Positions 1-11,344 of a DNA stretch of 64,000 nucleotides are shown piece after piece. Position numbers and translations under genes: made by a program. How positions within the stretch are numbered: position 1 is the stretch's first letter; each line of letters opens with the position of its first letter. This DNA comes from Rotaria socialis (lineage: Eukaryota > Rotifera > Eurotatoria > Philodinida > Philodinidae). The stretch covers positions 124,001-188,000 of the forward strand of contig CAJNYU010000289.1 in assembly GCA_905331475.1 (NCBI GenBank), given 5' to 3'. The notes under the pieces were generated by a model. The model did not search any database, had not been told where the DNA came from, and worked only from the letters and a program-made list of their open reading frames with translations.

Positions 1-340
1 TTTTCAGTCTGCTCTGGTTATTTCAATTGATAACAGAAATTTAACTTAAAAGTTTTAGTGTTTGAAAATAAAGAAAATAATAAATAGATTATTAAAACTA
101 CGTTGGTTGGATTTTCCATTTATAGTTTCCATTGAACACAATGACTCACATCTAAAACCCATTGAATCATAATAACAATAGCAACCGTTCATTCACACTA
201 TTTTTCTTTGGTATTACTCATTCATATTTGTTATTTTCCATAATTTAATCTTGTTTTCATAAATTTGAGCAATTAACTGCGCAAAAGATTGTAATCAATT
301 TGGTTATTCATTTGCTAATTTTATTTCTCATGAACAGTAA
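1..340. other. Upstream flank, no gene seen
   Basis: AT-rich sequence before the first gene. No open frame, repeat or RNA gene could be supported; it may hold the promoter of the 341-928 gene. Confidence 0.4.
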
Positions 341-928
341 ATGATGACTGATTCTGCTAACATAGTTGATATTCATCCAACGGAATATGATCCAAATCAA
401 GAGATTGAAAATATTAATTCAGAACAAATTAGACAAGTTACTGCAAGTAAGAGAATGAACTGCTAAAAGTAGATGTTCATTTTTTTTCTTAGGCATTAAT
501 CAGGATTTTTCAAAAAATTATGTTCGGTTAACAATTAAAATTCCTCAAATGAAAACCTATCTTAATTGGCGTACATTAAGTCGTAATACAAAAAATGGTG
601 TTACAACCAAAGCAGCATATAATGAAAAGTATGTCATTATTAATCTTTTACTACTATTATAAATAATAAATGGTTTTTGTTTCTCTCTCTCTCTCTCTTT
701 ACTCAGTCGAGTTTATTTTCAATTTATTCTTAATCAAGGTAAATTAACAGAGACAAAATATGAATATTCATCAAGAGAGCCGTTTCATGGTCTTATTGAG
801 TATAATAAAAGTTATTTTAAAGTAAGTATATATTTTCCTCTTATGCTTAGTAAAATTCTTCTATTGTTTCTTTTTAGTATAAAGACGAACGTGTGATTTG
901 GTTTATACATAAAGCACAATCTTGGTGA
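341..928 (+). CDS. Small uncharacterised protein, four exons
   Basis: Four short exons join in one frame through GT-AG introns: the first begins at the tandem ATG at 341, with junctions near 447/493, 629/706 and 822/877, ending at TGA 926-928. The protein is about 135 residues, begins with an acidic segment (DIHPTEYDPNQEIENI) and continues with a beta-rich-looking stretch including YVRLTIKIPQ and SRVYFQFILNQGK, ending HKAQSW. No signal peptide or membrane segment is visible, and I do not recognise the family. The exon structure and consistent phase make it a real gene rather than a chance frame; the function is unknown. It lies tail-to-tail with the ETX/MTX2-like gene downstream, about 175 bases apart. 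Confidence 0.6.
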
Positions 929-1102
929 AAAAAACTATCGTGTCATAAAAAAGAAGCCAAGCTTATTCTATATTGTATCGTTTTGTTTTGTTAGTTGTTT
1001 GTATAATAATGAATAAATTTCGAAAACTTTTTTTCTGTAAAGTGATATACATACTAAAAAAACGCGAAAAAGCAGTGCAAATAAACAAATGTTTAGTTTC
1101 TA

Positions 1103-4087
1103 TCAAGTATTTGTTCCATTAGCAAGGTCACGACGCATAGTACTTGGTACTGCTATAGGTGGAACACCTTTTAAGCTATTCTTACGTGAATCGCTTTGTT
1201 GATCAAATGTAGTTCGCTGTTGCGCTTGACGGAGATATAAATCTGAGCCTGGTAGTGGTTTAGCATGTAATTCAACTTTTTGTGATATACCAAAACGTGC
1301 TTTACATTCACCACGTGTAATACGATAAATGCCGCGTGCATCTTTACGAAAACCTTTGTCACGCGGAAATAAATCTTCAAGATCACCAAATTCTAATGTG
1401 AGAATATCTTGAGAATCTTTGAAAAGTTTAACACGAATTTCTCCCATGAAGTATGATTTGATTTCAAATGTACCATGATATTCATCCTCTTGAACAACTA
1501 ATTCAGCTGTTGTTTGAGACATACAAGGAATCTAATTTAAAGAAAAAATTGCTTTTTTCCGACCATTACTCAATTTGATTAGATAAAATAAAGTTTTGTT
1601 CAGAAAACGAGAAATCTGTAAAGATCGAGTTTACTATTCTGTAAGTTTTACAGCGTCTGCCTGTGAAAATAATATTGGAGTAGAACTATGTTCTTCAAAT
1701 ATCGAGATTAGATGGAGTCAGTGTTAATTGAAGTGAATAAAAATTATTTTCATTATCGTAATAAACCCAAAAATTAATCAAAATACAAATACACTGAGAA
1801 TAAATTTCACTAGGTATACTTTTCATGCAATATCAAAAGAAAATATCATTCTTGAGAAGCTAGTAGCACATGAGTATTTGCACTGATGGATCCTTGAAAG
1901 TATTAAATATTGAGGAAGTACGCAGTCTACCTTTTTATGAATTTCGGTTGGTCTTAAATCTGGCATCCTCTGTGGAGATGATCTCTTGTACATCTACGCT
2001 GTCAACGACTTATTAATGCTCAATCAAAACATTCAGCTTTAGACGAAACGATATACTGTAGCAGACTGCCTGTGCTTCCAACTATTCTGAATCGAAATGG
2101 ATTATTAATTGCATCTATGATTCAATCTAGATATAGCCGCATGCTCGAATCTGGGCTAATAGCCATCTCTTCGATACAAGGTTTTAATATTGTATATTAT
2201 TTTTCTTTGTCGTTTTGTTTTGGCATTTGGTAGTAGAATAGTTTTTAAAATAAAAATCAAGTGCGCCTCTAAAAACAATAAAATGTTAGTTCGATCGAAT
2301 ATACTATATCTGCAAATAGCTGCAATTTTATAGGTTTCATGAAAATGTTAACAAAAAAAAGGAACTTCTGTACTCTATATCTAATGTTGGAAGATATTCA
2401 TAGAGATACTGACTATTTCGCTCCTTAAACGTTATCTATGGAAAAATGAAAATTTACCTTAATATTAGATTCAACAGACCATGTTAATTCTTCTTCGACT
2501 TGTTTGTCTTTTGATTGTTCAAGTGCATATTCTCGACGAAAGCCTGTACTTGCTTCTAACACACATTTCGGCAATGGAACTTCTAACTCCAACGATGCAC
2601 ACTGTTCAGTTGTATAACCTTCAAATATTGAAAATGAGCATGTTGACACTGTACGTCGTTCTGCTTTTAAATTATATTCCTGTTCACGATCTGTATCATT
2701 GAGAAATGTTGAACGAAATAATATATGATTTTTCGGTGTACCGGGAGTATCAATATCAGTATAAATAATTGGATCATGACGTACTCTATTTTATGAAGAA
2801 AAATAAATCGAAAGATTTTTTAGTTGAAAACATAGATCGTAAAACACAAACTTTAATGATCTCCAATCAATTTCTTTAACAAGTTCTTTCCAATTGTAAG
2901 TTTTTCCCCATCTAGCTTTCATCGAATCTTTTTCATTTTCTTTATACCATCGATGTGCTGCTGTTTCAACTAGATCTCGCAGATTAACAAGACCCATTTT
3001 TGTTGATGACGATGCTGCCTAAATATTAAAGGGAAACAATTAAAACTATATCAAAAGATCAAAATCAAACATATTAGTTTTATCTAGTCAAAAAAGTCAC
3101 ATCAATTTTGTCCAGATAATGTTGAATTAGTACAGAAAGATACAACTACATTGATTTACTCAGGTTTAATATTTCCTATGTTTTTATCGAATGTTTTCTT
3201 CATCTATAGATCGAGCTTCGTAGTTTTGATGGATAGTTGCACATCTATTGCTTGATAATAGACGGAAAATATGACTAATCGAATCGATCGATCAATGTCA
3301 CTGTTATTCGTTGTTCTTAGCATTTTATCTATTGACTCTTCAAACACATATTTTATGCAAATATCTTAGACAGTGCTATGGAAAAATAATCCAAGCTAAC
3401 AAATACAACAACAACATTTCTATTCGATTGCTACTAAAAATAATAGAGCTGCATTCATTCTTCTACTCTAAATAGATGCATATCTTAATCGATTTTTCTC
3501 TAAAATACAATAATTGTATTGTTAACTGGAATCGAGTTAACAGATCATATGTTACTAATTGAAAAGAGCAGACTACTGAGCCGAACACAGTAGTAAATGG
3601 AAACGACAGCTGTCAATTTATTTTGAATGCACATTTGTATGCTGTTACTAAAAATGATAAAGATAAAAATACTTTTCTTCGTTAAGTATCTAATGTTGAT
3701 CAGGTTCAATGAATTGGAATAATTTTATTTCATATATTTCACAACGGAAATCAAAGAAGATATTTTTCGATAGATTTTATTTCATTAATAAATATACACT
3801 TTTAAGATGGAGATCTTGCTGGCAAACAGAAAAAGCTATTAATTCAGTATGACAAGTATTCTATTTCAGCACACAATTTTTTTCAGTTATAAAGGAGAGA
3901 AATCGATAAGAATAAATGTAAACGAGCTATATATCAATCGCCTACCTGTCGACTCATTGTGAAGCTCTGTTGTAGGCAAATTAAGTTTCATTATTCATAT
4001 AGAAAGTAATAAAAAAAACTGTTTATATATTCTTACCTCATCGCCTCTGCCGTTGAAATGAATCAGATTATCAATGATGCGTGGCAT
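1103..4087 (-). CDS. ETX/MTX2 (aerolysin-type) beta-pore-forming fold protein
   Basis: Five exons on the minus strand keep one frame: 4037-4087, 3946-3966, 2846-3018, 2458-2785 and 1103-1531. The third-to-fourth junction uses a weaker donor (gttttac). Recognition rests on the central part: a Thr/Ser-rich strand with NDTDREQEYNLKAERRT and CVLEASTGFRREY, followed by EEELTWSVESNIK. This is the usual ETX/MTX2 order of an insertion strand, a hydrophobic/charged hairpin and a closing amphipathic strand, which continues in the last exon as TTAELVVQEDEYHGTFEIKS. No signal peptide is seen at the chosen ATG (4087), which has an in-frame stop just upstream and an intron acceptor in the leader. Family members form beta-barrel pores, and animals use relatives in digestion or defence; the role here is inferred only. 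Two introns are about 0.93 kb, unusually long for this locus. The C-terminal about 40 residues are polar and probably disordered. Confidence 0.72.
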
Positions 4088-5719
4088 TAATCACATTGAA
4101 TCTAAAACAAATGAAAGCATATACAGCAACATTATTCGTATGACATTCGCAGTTCTAATTAAAAATGATCATAGTAAGCTTTTTTTCAGAGAAGAAAAAA
4201 GAGAAGAAAAACTGCGCACCTTAACAAAAAAAAGTTAGACATTTGAAAGACAAATATGCATTAGTCATTATTAAAAACTGAATTCATGGATGAGGAAAGT
4301 TTTTTTTGCTGCTCCTACTCATTCTTTTTATGTTTTAAGTGATTTAATTTATAATTGACGAAAGATGCAAAAGCGATTTTTTGCTTTCTTTTTCCTTCGT
4401 CTTTTTAACGTTTACTATTTTTACAAAAACACATCTTCGATTAGCATTTTTAGTTTTTATATTTCTGTCAAAAATATGATTAACATATTGAAACCATAAA
4501 ATCGTTTCATCTAGGTTGTAACAACGGCAAAATGTTTGGTTTTAATTATGAAGAAAAATGTTCACTGAATGCAACAGCAAATAACAATATTATTCATCGC
4601 ATTGCTTTTACTTTTTCTAATAACGTGTAATGCGCTTGACAAAGATCTCAAGTCAAAAGATTTCTAGATGGTTAGAAAAAAAGGTATTGCTACTTTTCAG
4701 AATTTCATCTTATATATATTTTCTTCTCGAAATAACGATATAGTAAATTGTATCGATCGGCATTAAAAGGAATCAAATAACATAGTGCGATCTAGACTTA
4801 CTCGAATGCCTTAGCTATATGGTAGGGAACTATGAATGAATTATTCTGTTTGCTTTGATACTCTATTTAACTCTGGCAGTGACGTCAAAATAACCTCTTA
4901 TTCTAATATTTCTCTCGTTAATGATTGGTGCATGATGAATAAGAAGACAAGGAAAAAAGAGAGAAGCAAAAGTCACTTGGCTAACAAGTTTTCTCTCTTA
5001 TGTTCAACAACATCGGAGATAATGGAAAATGGCATGATGCATTTCAATAGAAGAAGACGTGACTAAGATGAGCTGTCATATTCACATTGAAATCTAGAAT
5101 GAATGCCAATAATAGCACTGACATTGCTCATTAAAAAGCATAATGTAGCATATCACTTTGAAGTAAAGAGATCTGTTGCAATATGCTTGCAACTATATAT
5201 ACATATTGTCGTTATTCTCTGAAGACATCGACTCTTTTTCTCTTCGATTAGCTATTCACTCATACTGTCATATTTTCTCTTGAGGGTCGAGCTGTTATGC
5301 AGGAAAAAAGAGCCTATGTTATATAGAGTTAACAATTGTTTCGCTCTCCACTTCCTCTATTTTCCATACAAACATACTTGATTCGAGCGGAAATTCAGCT
5401 CTCCTATTCATCTAAATGATGAATCAGCAATCAACCATTCATTGATGGAAAACCTCTAAGATGTTGGATGAATTCGTCTTTTTCTACTTACCATACCGTG
5501 ATTAACTAATATTACAGTATTAGTCAACAAGCAGAAAAAAGCAATTAACAAAGAAATATAAAAATAGCAAATGCTATGATTGCAATAACAGACAATCTAC
5601 TACGTTAAAACTTATCATCAATCTATTTGTGTTCTTTATACAAAAACAAAAGCAAACATAGAGATATAAACAATAAAAGAAAAGATAAGAAACATGACAG
5701 ACATATTATTATTTTATCT
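4088..5719. other. Intergenic, no supported gene
   Basis: AT-rich spacer between the 5' end of the ETX/MTX2-like gene and the 3' end of the nicotinic receptor gene. A leader exon/intron boundary (gttttag on the minus strand near 4101) probably belongs to the former. The only longer plus-strand frame (4836-5066) has no recognisable domain and no splice context. I see no repeat or RNA gene. Confidence 0.4.
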
Positions 5720-8700
5720 TTATCGAAGTTTAAAAAAGTTTGGTGCAGAGAAAAGTGTGACGTAACTAAAGATTGATGTCAATATAGAAAACAAAATCAA
5801 ACACAAACGATCAATAACCATCGCCGAAAATTTCCAATCCTGTGACGTATCATCATCTTCTTCCTCTTTTCGTATGTGATCTGCAAGATATTTGAGTTCA
5901 TGCATTATGATACGAATATCAGAACGAAAAGTATTCATATCATAGGCTAGTAATAGATCGTTTGATTCATGATTATCAGAAGAATTTTCAATGTGATTCA
6001 TCATCGGTATCAATAATTGATCAGAAGATTTTTGATATAACTGTTTATCAATGTTTTGTATATTTGCTAATAATGATTTCGATGAATTTTCTAATAACGG
6101 GGTCAAAGGAATCTTATGATTATGCATAGAATGATTTTGATGGCAATGTCGATGACGTATGGCTCTCCAACTTAAATCATGTCCTGGACGTTTCATACGT
6201 AATAACCATGCTAAATATTGATTGACATATACATGTATCTAGAATATTACGAAGAATAAAATATGATAAAGAAATTTCTGAGTGTTTCATTCAGTAAAAA
6301 AAATAACGATTCACTAAATAATAAAGAAATTCTCTCTAATTACTAATAGCAGACGATCCATACTATGATGAATAGCCGTGTTTTGTATTTTATTTTCCTA
6401 TTATCTTATATTGAATTATTGTTTTATCCATTGATCGAAATAGTTTTCTATTTAGAAAATCATCATCGAATATTGTGTAGTGCTTTTCATAAAGTGTAGA
6501 AATGAATATCTCATCATCTTTCTTTCTTTCTTTCTTTCTTTGATTCCGGTAGATTGACACATAATATAACGAGAACAATACATTTTGCTAGGTGACTTTT
6601 ATGAAAAAAATTCTTAATTACCAATATGAAAGGAACATTTTTCATCTCTTCCAAATGAGTAACATGAAAAATGTTTTCTTTTTGAACTTGCTTAGTTTTC
6701 GATATGAACTCATAAAGTAAAATAATCTGAATCTCAATAGCTTGATTCTAGCTAACAATCAACCAAATAACACCTCATTAATATCAATTAGAAACATGTA
6801 ATTCTCTGCTGTAGTCATATTTCTAGAAGAAATTCTAACATAGGAATGAACGATTTTGAATCCGAGATATGACAATTGATCAATTCATATTGTAACAAGA
6901 AAATGAAACTCAATAATTCTAATCAAACAAATCTCTGACCACTATCAGAAAAACTTCCGCGAATAATTTTGTTTAAAATAATCTTTGACAAATGAGAGCA
7001 CAACATTATAACAATAGTATCATATATGGCAAATACTTCAGATATTCCTGTTATCGACTCAGTACCAACGTAACTGGATGCGTACTAACCGGCAAACGGT
7101 TTAAAATTCGACTTAATAGATCATCCCAGATGTCTATCAAACTGTTTTCATTTCTAATTTGCTCATCATTTTCTCTATTTAGAATATTAAATCTACACAA
7201 TGTTAAATACACAGATTTCTTATTCATCAGATTGCCAAGAATTCGAATCTCTAGGAATCCATCTCTTGTTCTTGATGATTTCTATCCACGTATGCCATAG
7301 AAATGCTTCGAGTACTTCTATAGATTAAGTCTATTTCTATATATAATCTATTTTCACTTAAAACGATCAACACATTCGTTTGTAAATCTCTTACCCAAGC
7401 AGGCATTGTATGATTTTTTGCATTTCTATGGTGTAGAGCAAGTACAATAACAGTAGCAACAACAGACATTGAACACATACACATAACAGTAGTAAAATAC
7501 ATGACAATAGTTGGTAAAGCCGTTGAGCTCGCAGGTATGATTCCTGCTATTAATAAACTGAACATAACAATCGAAAGAAGAATTGTAATTTCTATTATTC
7601 GAAAAATAAAAATATTTCATTATAAATATTAATCATTATTGACTTACGTAAAGTTAATTTTTCACCGCTATCTGGTGGTAAAAGAAATCCAAGTAAAGTC
7701 ATAAAACTAATTAAAACACATGGAACTATGTTAAAAGCAAAACAAAACAAATTATTATGTGAAATCAAAATAAAATATGAGTATAGAAAATATTTTACCA
7801 ACTACATTTACAACATAATAAAGGGTACGTCGACGAATTCGAATGGTAAATAAAACAAATGGATACACAGTTGGACAACATTCATATACAACAGCTTTTC
7901 TTACAACATCAAAGGCTACAAAAAAAATTGAGATTATTAAAAAAAGACGATTTTTCCTTCTTCTCTCTACCTTCTAAATCCCATTCACCACTTTGAACGT
8001 ATGCATCTAATTGACCTTCACTAGACTCATTAGTTAAATTAATACCTAGGAAATGCAAAAATAAAAAGGTTAGACTCGTTTAATTAGAACATATTAAAAA
8101 AACTGACAGACAATAGCACTAAAATATCTAACATAAGATTCAGCAAAACTTCGTCGCATTCTCTCTCTCTCTTTATGTATATGTGTATGTATTGATAAGA
8201 CAAATGTAGTTCTATAAATTTGTTCATTGATATATTAGTATGTGAGTTTCAATAAAAACAAAGAAGCTGATCGTTTCTAATATAGATTACATTTTACCAA
8301 AATATTTTACATTTTATTTCATACTGACTCATATTGAAAAGATAATATGAATGATATCATAAAGCGCATCCAAAAAAATAGGTTGCCTTAATAGTGGTGA
8401 TAATAATTCTTATAGGACAATTGCTGAGTCATGACACTGTGTAACAAATCATCTTTCATCATTGCTAAGCAAAAATAATCGACCTTGCCAGAATAACTGC
8501 CAACGATCTTGCCAGAATAACTGCCAACGATATAGCCAGAATTACAAGCGTCAGTCGATTCCCTTATTATCACTAACTTTTATGTAGAAGTAAGAATTTT
8601 TCTCACACAACTAACGGAAATCAGAGGAGAACACATTTCAATGAAATTGTAATAGTAATATAACATTTCTAGAGTACTGAGCTTTAATGTTACTAACGTT

Positions 8701-9648
8701 TATAACAGCAACGCATTTATCTGCATACACAAGCTAGGAGAATCCTGAATAAAAATGAAAAAAGGAAAGATTGAACAAACAACTAGTCATGTTGTAATGA
8801 GAATGAGATGATCTCTCGGTTCTTTTTCTACTGACCAGATTCATCAAACGACCATGGACCAAATTTCAATGTACAATTTTGAACATCCCAAAAAAGAAAA
8901 AGAAAAAGAAAAAAACGGAGTTTATGTGACTCTTCATTGTAAAACTTACAAAAGGAAATGAAATAATATTAAATGGGCAAATTGATTTGAATATCGCGGG
9001 TGGCACAAAAAGTATACTACCATTTGATTGCACAATTAAATTAGTTTTCATTATACCTTCGAAATTGAGATCGGCACTTTCAACGAAGAAAACAAAAAAT
9101 ATTACTTGTCTTGTTCCTATTGGTTATTTTTACCTATTATAAAGAAGAATATCTGGCGTCCAGACACGTGTACTAGGTACACGAATTGTTTGAATATATC
9201 CGAATTCTTCTGGTTTCCATTGTAAACTATAATCATGCCATTCCTGAATTGAATACATTTAGAGAGAAGAAAAAAACATAAAGTGGCTATATGAATAAAT
9301 ACATACAAGAACTAACCAACCACTAACTGCTAGAATTTCATTTTTCTCATCCTATTTCATCATAAATATATCAAAATTCACAGGTTTACTAGCTATATCG
9401 TTTTTTCACTCACAAAATCAATGATTTGTTGAAGAGCCATATTCATTGTTACAGTTAAACTATGTGAATCATTATAAACAGGCCTTTCAAGTGGATTATG
9501 ATTATTTTCGTCCAATAAATATTTTAGTAAACGACGTTGATGTTCTCCTCCGACTAGCGATTATTTTTTAATTGAATTTATTGATTTTACTTTTATTTAT
9601 GTACTTACGTATTATTTTAAATAAATTGAATAATAAAAAAATATACAT
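5720..9648 (-). CDS. Nicotinic acetylcholine receptor, alpha-type subunit
   Basis: About eleven exons. The start at 9648 gives a short hydrophobic signal sequence ([13 protein letters not shown]), then the pLGIC N-terminus [13 protein letters not shown]. Ligand-site loops are present in order: W of EWHDYSLQW (loop D), [10 protein letters not shown] (A), GPWSFDESG (B) and the vicinal cysteines ECCPTVYPF (C), which mark an alpha-type subunit. The Cys-loop has the canonical 13-residue spacing ([15 protein letters not shown]). M1 ([17 protein letters not shown]), M2 led by GEKLTL (cation selectivity), M3, a short cytoplasmic loop of roughly 110 residues with a His-rich start ([14 protein letters not shown]), and M4 near the C-terminus ([19 protein letters not shown]) follow. 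It should form an acetylcholine-gated cation channel in nerve or muscle membrane. One intron (8888-8950) ends in GG instead of AG at a point where the protein frame demands the junction. Introns of about 0.8 and 1.15 kb are long for this genome. Confidence 0.93.
8484..8543. repeat. Short 24-bp tandem repeat inside receptor intron
   Basis: Two near-identical 24-base units (cttgccagaataactgccaa plus cgat) and a degenerate third lie head-to-tail in a long intron of the nicotinic receptor gene. No function is suggested by the sequence. Confidence 0.65.
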
Positions 9649-11044
9649 ATTTCTTTTGTAAGGCAACATTCAGCGGTTTTTTTCATGAATAAAAATAATC
9701 TCTCCTTTTTATTTGTCTACTTGTTTATATGTATATAAGTATATATGTATGTATGTATGCAAAAAAAAGTCAAAGTCAAGTGCAACAGATGCAATATCCA
9801 TTCAAGACAAGAACAGAACGAACCGACTAATGGTATACGATTTATTATATTTTTTTTTATTAGAACACTTCTACACTGATAGAGACCTTTCGTGAACATA
9901 CACTGAATCATGGCAATGTGGTAATTGAAAAAACATTCAATTAAGACTAAATGATGTTGTCATTAGTGCTATAAAAATATAGAGAAATGCTTTCTTAATG
10001 ATTATGATAAGAGGACAATGACTAAAGTCTCCTATCGAAATTGGATAATCAAGCATTTATAGTGTTACCAACTGCAAATGCTATTTAAAATAAGTAATAG
10101 ACAGACAAACATCAACTCAAGAAAAAAATTCAAAGAGACTAGTCCCGTTTAGTCTGTGATTATCATAATAAAGACATAGACATGTACCGTATAGTCAAAG
10201 CTCGAGTATGTATAAACAGAAAAACTAACAGAACAAAAGAAAATTGATAGAGCAACCAATTATTGCCATGCACAAATAAAACACACACGAAGAAAAAATA
10301 GTTCAGTAGCAAACAATTTCAAGCAGGTGTTGAATTTACAAAACAAAAAAAAACAGTGCTACAGATACGCGCACACACACACACACACACACACACAATT
10401 GGGTATGTACATACACCCATTATATAAGAAATGACAAATAAAATACAGAATTTTTTTTTTTGTTTGATTTATTCCTTGCTATTTTTTGGGGAACGTTTAA
10501 TATCTTGTTTAAGAATTCTTTTTTCATCGTTAAACAATGAAAACCGTCAAAGTTAAATCGAAGAACACAAGAGAAATATGAATTACGCATTACAAAAACG
10601 AATGAAAAAGAAAAGAACAAAAAATAGTCTTTTACGGCGTATTTTTGTTCATATGAAGTATAATGAACTAGAACAAAAAAAAACATTTCAAAGAAATAAT
10701 TTCATTGATTGAATAAATATAACGATACATACAATCCTAAATCAAACAGTTACAAACGAAGAGATGAATTCCCCTCGGCTTCATTTGTTCGATTACATTC
10801 TCTTCACTAATACTTCATTGTTTGTAAAACAAATGATTAATTATTGATCTCATTTATCTTGAAGCTAGAAATAAAGAAAGATGTGTGAATGTGATTAAAA
10901 TAGTGAATTGGAATGCAATTGTTCTTGCTAATCACAAAAATTTTGAGACATTTGTCTTTGCTTAATTCTTCTAATAATTCTAGCTGATCTAAGTATTGTC
11001 CTCTCTGTTTCAAAACGTTTTGTCAATCTTGTGATTTACACACA
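9649..11044. other. Intergenic with CA microsatellite, no gene
   Basis: Spacer upstream of the nicotinic receptor. It contains a (CA)n run at about 10371-10397 and several homopolymer stretches. An antisense frame at 10420-10686 is low-complexity Phe/Lys and has no domain or splice context, so it is not called. Confidence 0.4.
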
Positions 11045-11313
11045 GGGGGAAAAGCACGACTTCCGTACTTCACTTGTACTCCCATCGTACTTCGAAGTAC
11101 TTAAGTCGCGCTTCCCGCCCCCTTGTTAAAAAAGCATCCGGTAAAAAATAGCTAAAAACTGATGCCAGATTCGAGTTCTCCGACCTCGATAACCTACAAT
11201 CAAACTGATTCCAGCAGCTATTCTGATCATTTCGTGCAGCTGTTGCATCTACTTTTCTATTGGATGGAAATACGAAGCAGGTACACGGGAGTACGGAAGT
11301 CTCTCTTTTTCCC
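11045..11313. mobile_element. MITE-like element with about 24-bp terminal inverted repeats
   Basis: The left end reads gggg-aaaag-cacg-acttccgtact and the right end, reverse-complemented, ggg-aaaaag-agag-acttccgtact: about 21 of 24 positions match. The interior of about 220 bases is non-coding and repeats the gtacttc motif several times. No clear target-site duplication is visible. It lies just beyond the stop codon of CASC3. Confidence 0.55.
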
Positions 11314-11344
11314 TATTGAATTTACAACATAAAGTGTATTTACT

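Noticed and set aside
10371-10397. (CA)n run as telomeric repeat
   Set aside because: Plain dinucleotide microsatellite without the TGTGGG/CCCACA period of six.
10420-10686. 88-codon minus-strand frame, Phe/Lys-rich
   Set aside because: Low-complexity AT-driven frame without domain, splice context or conserved motif.
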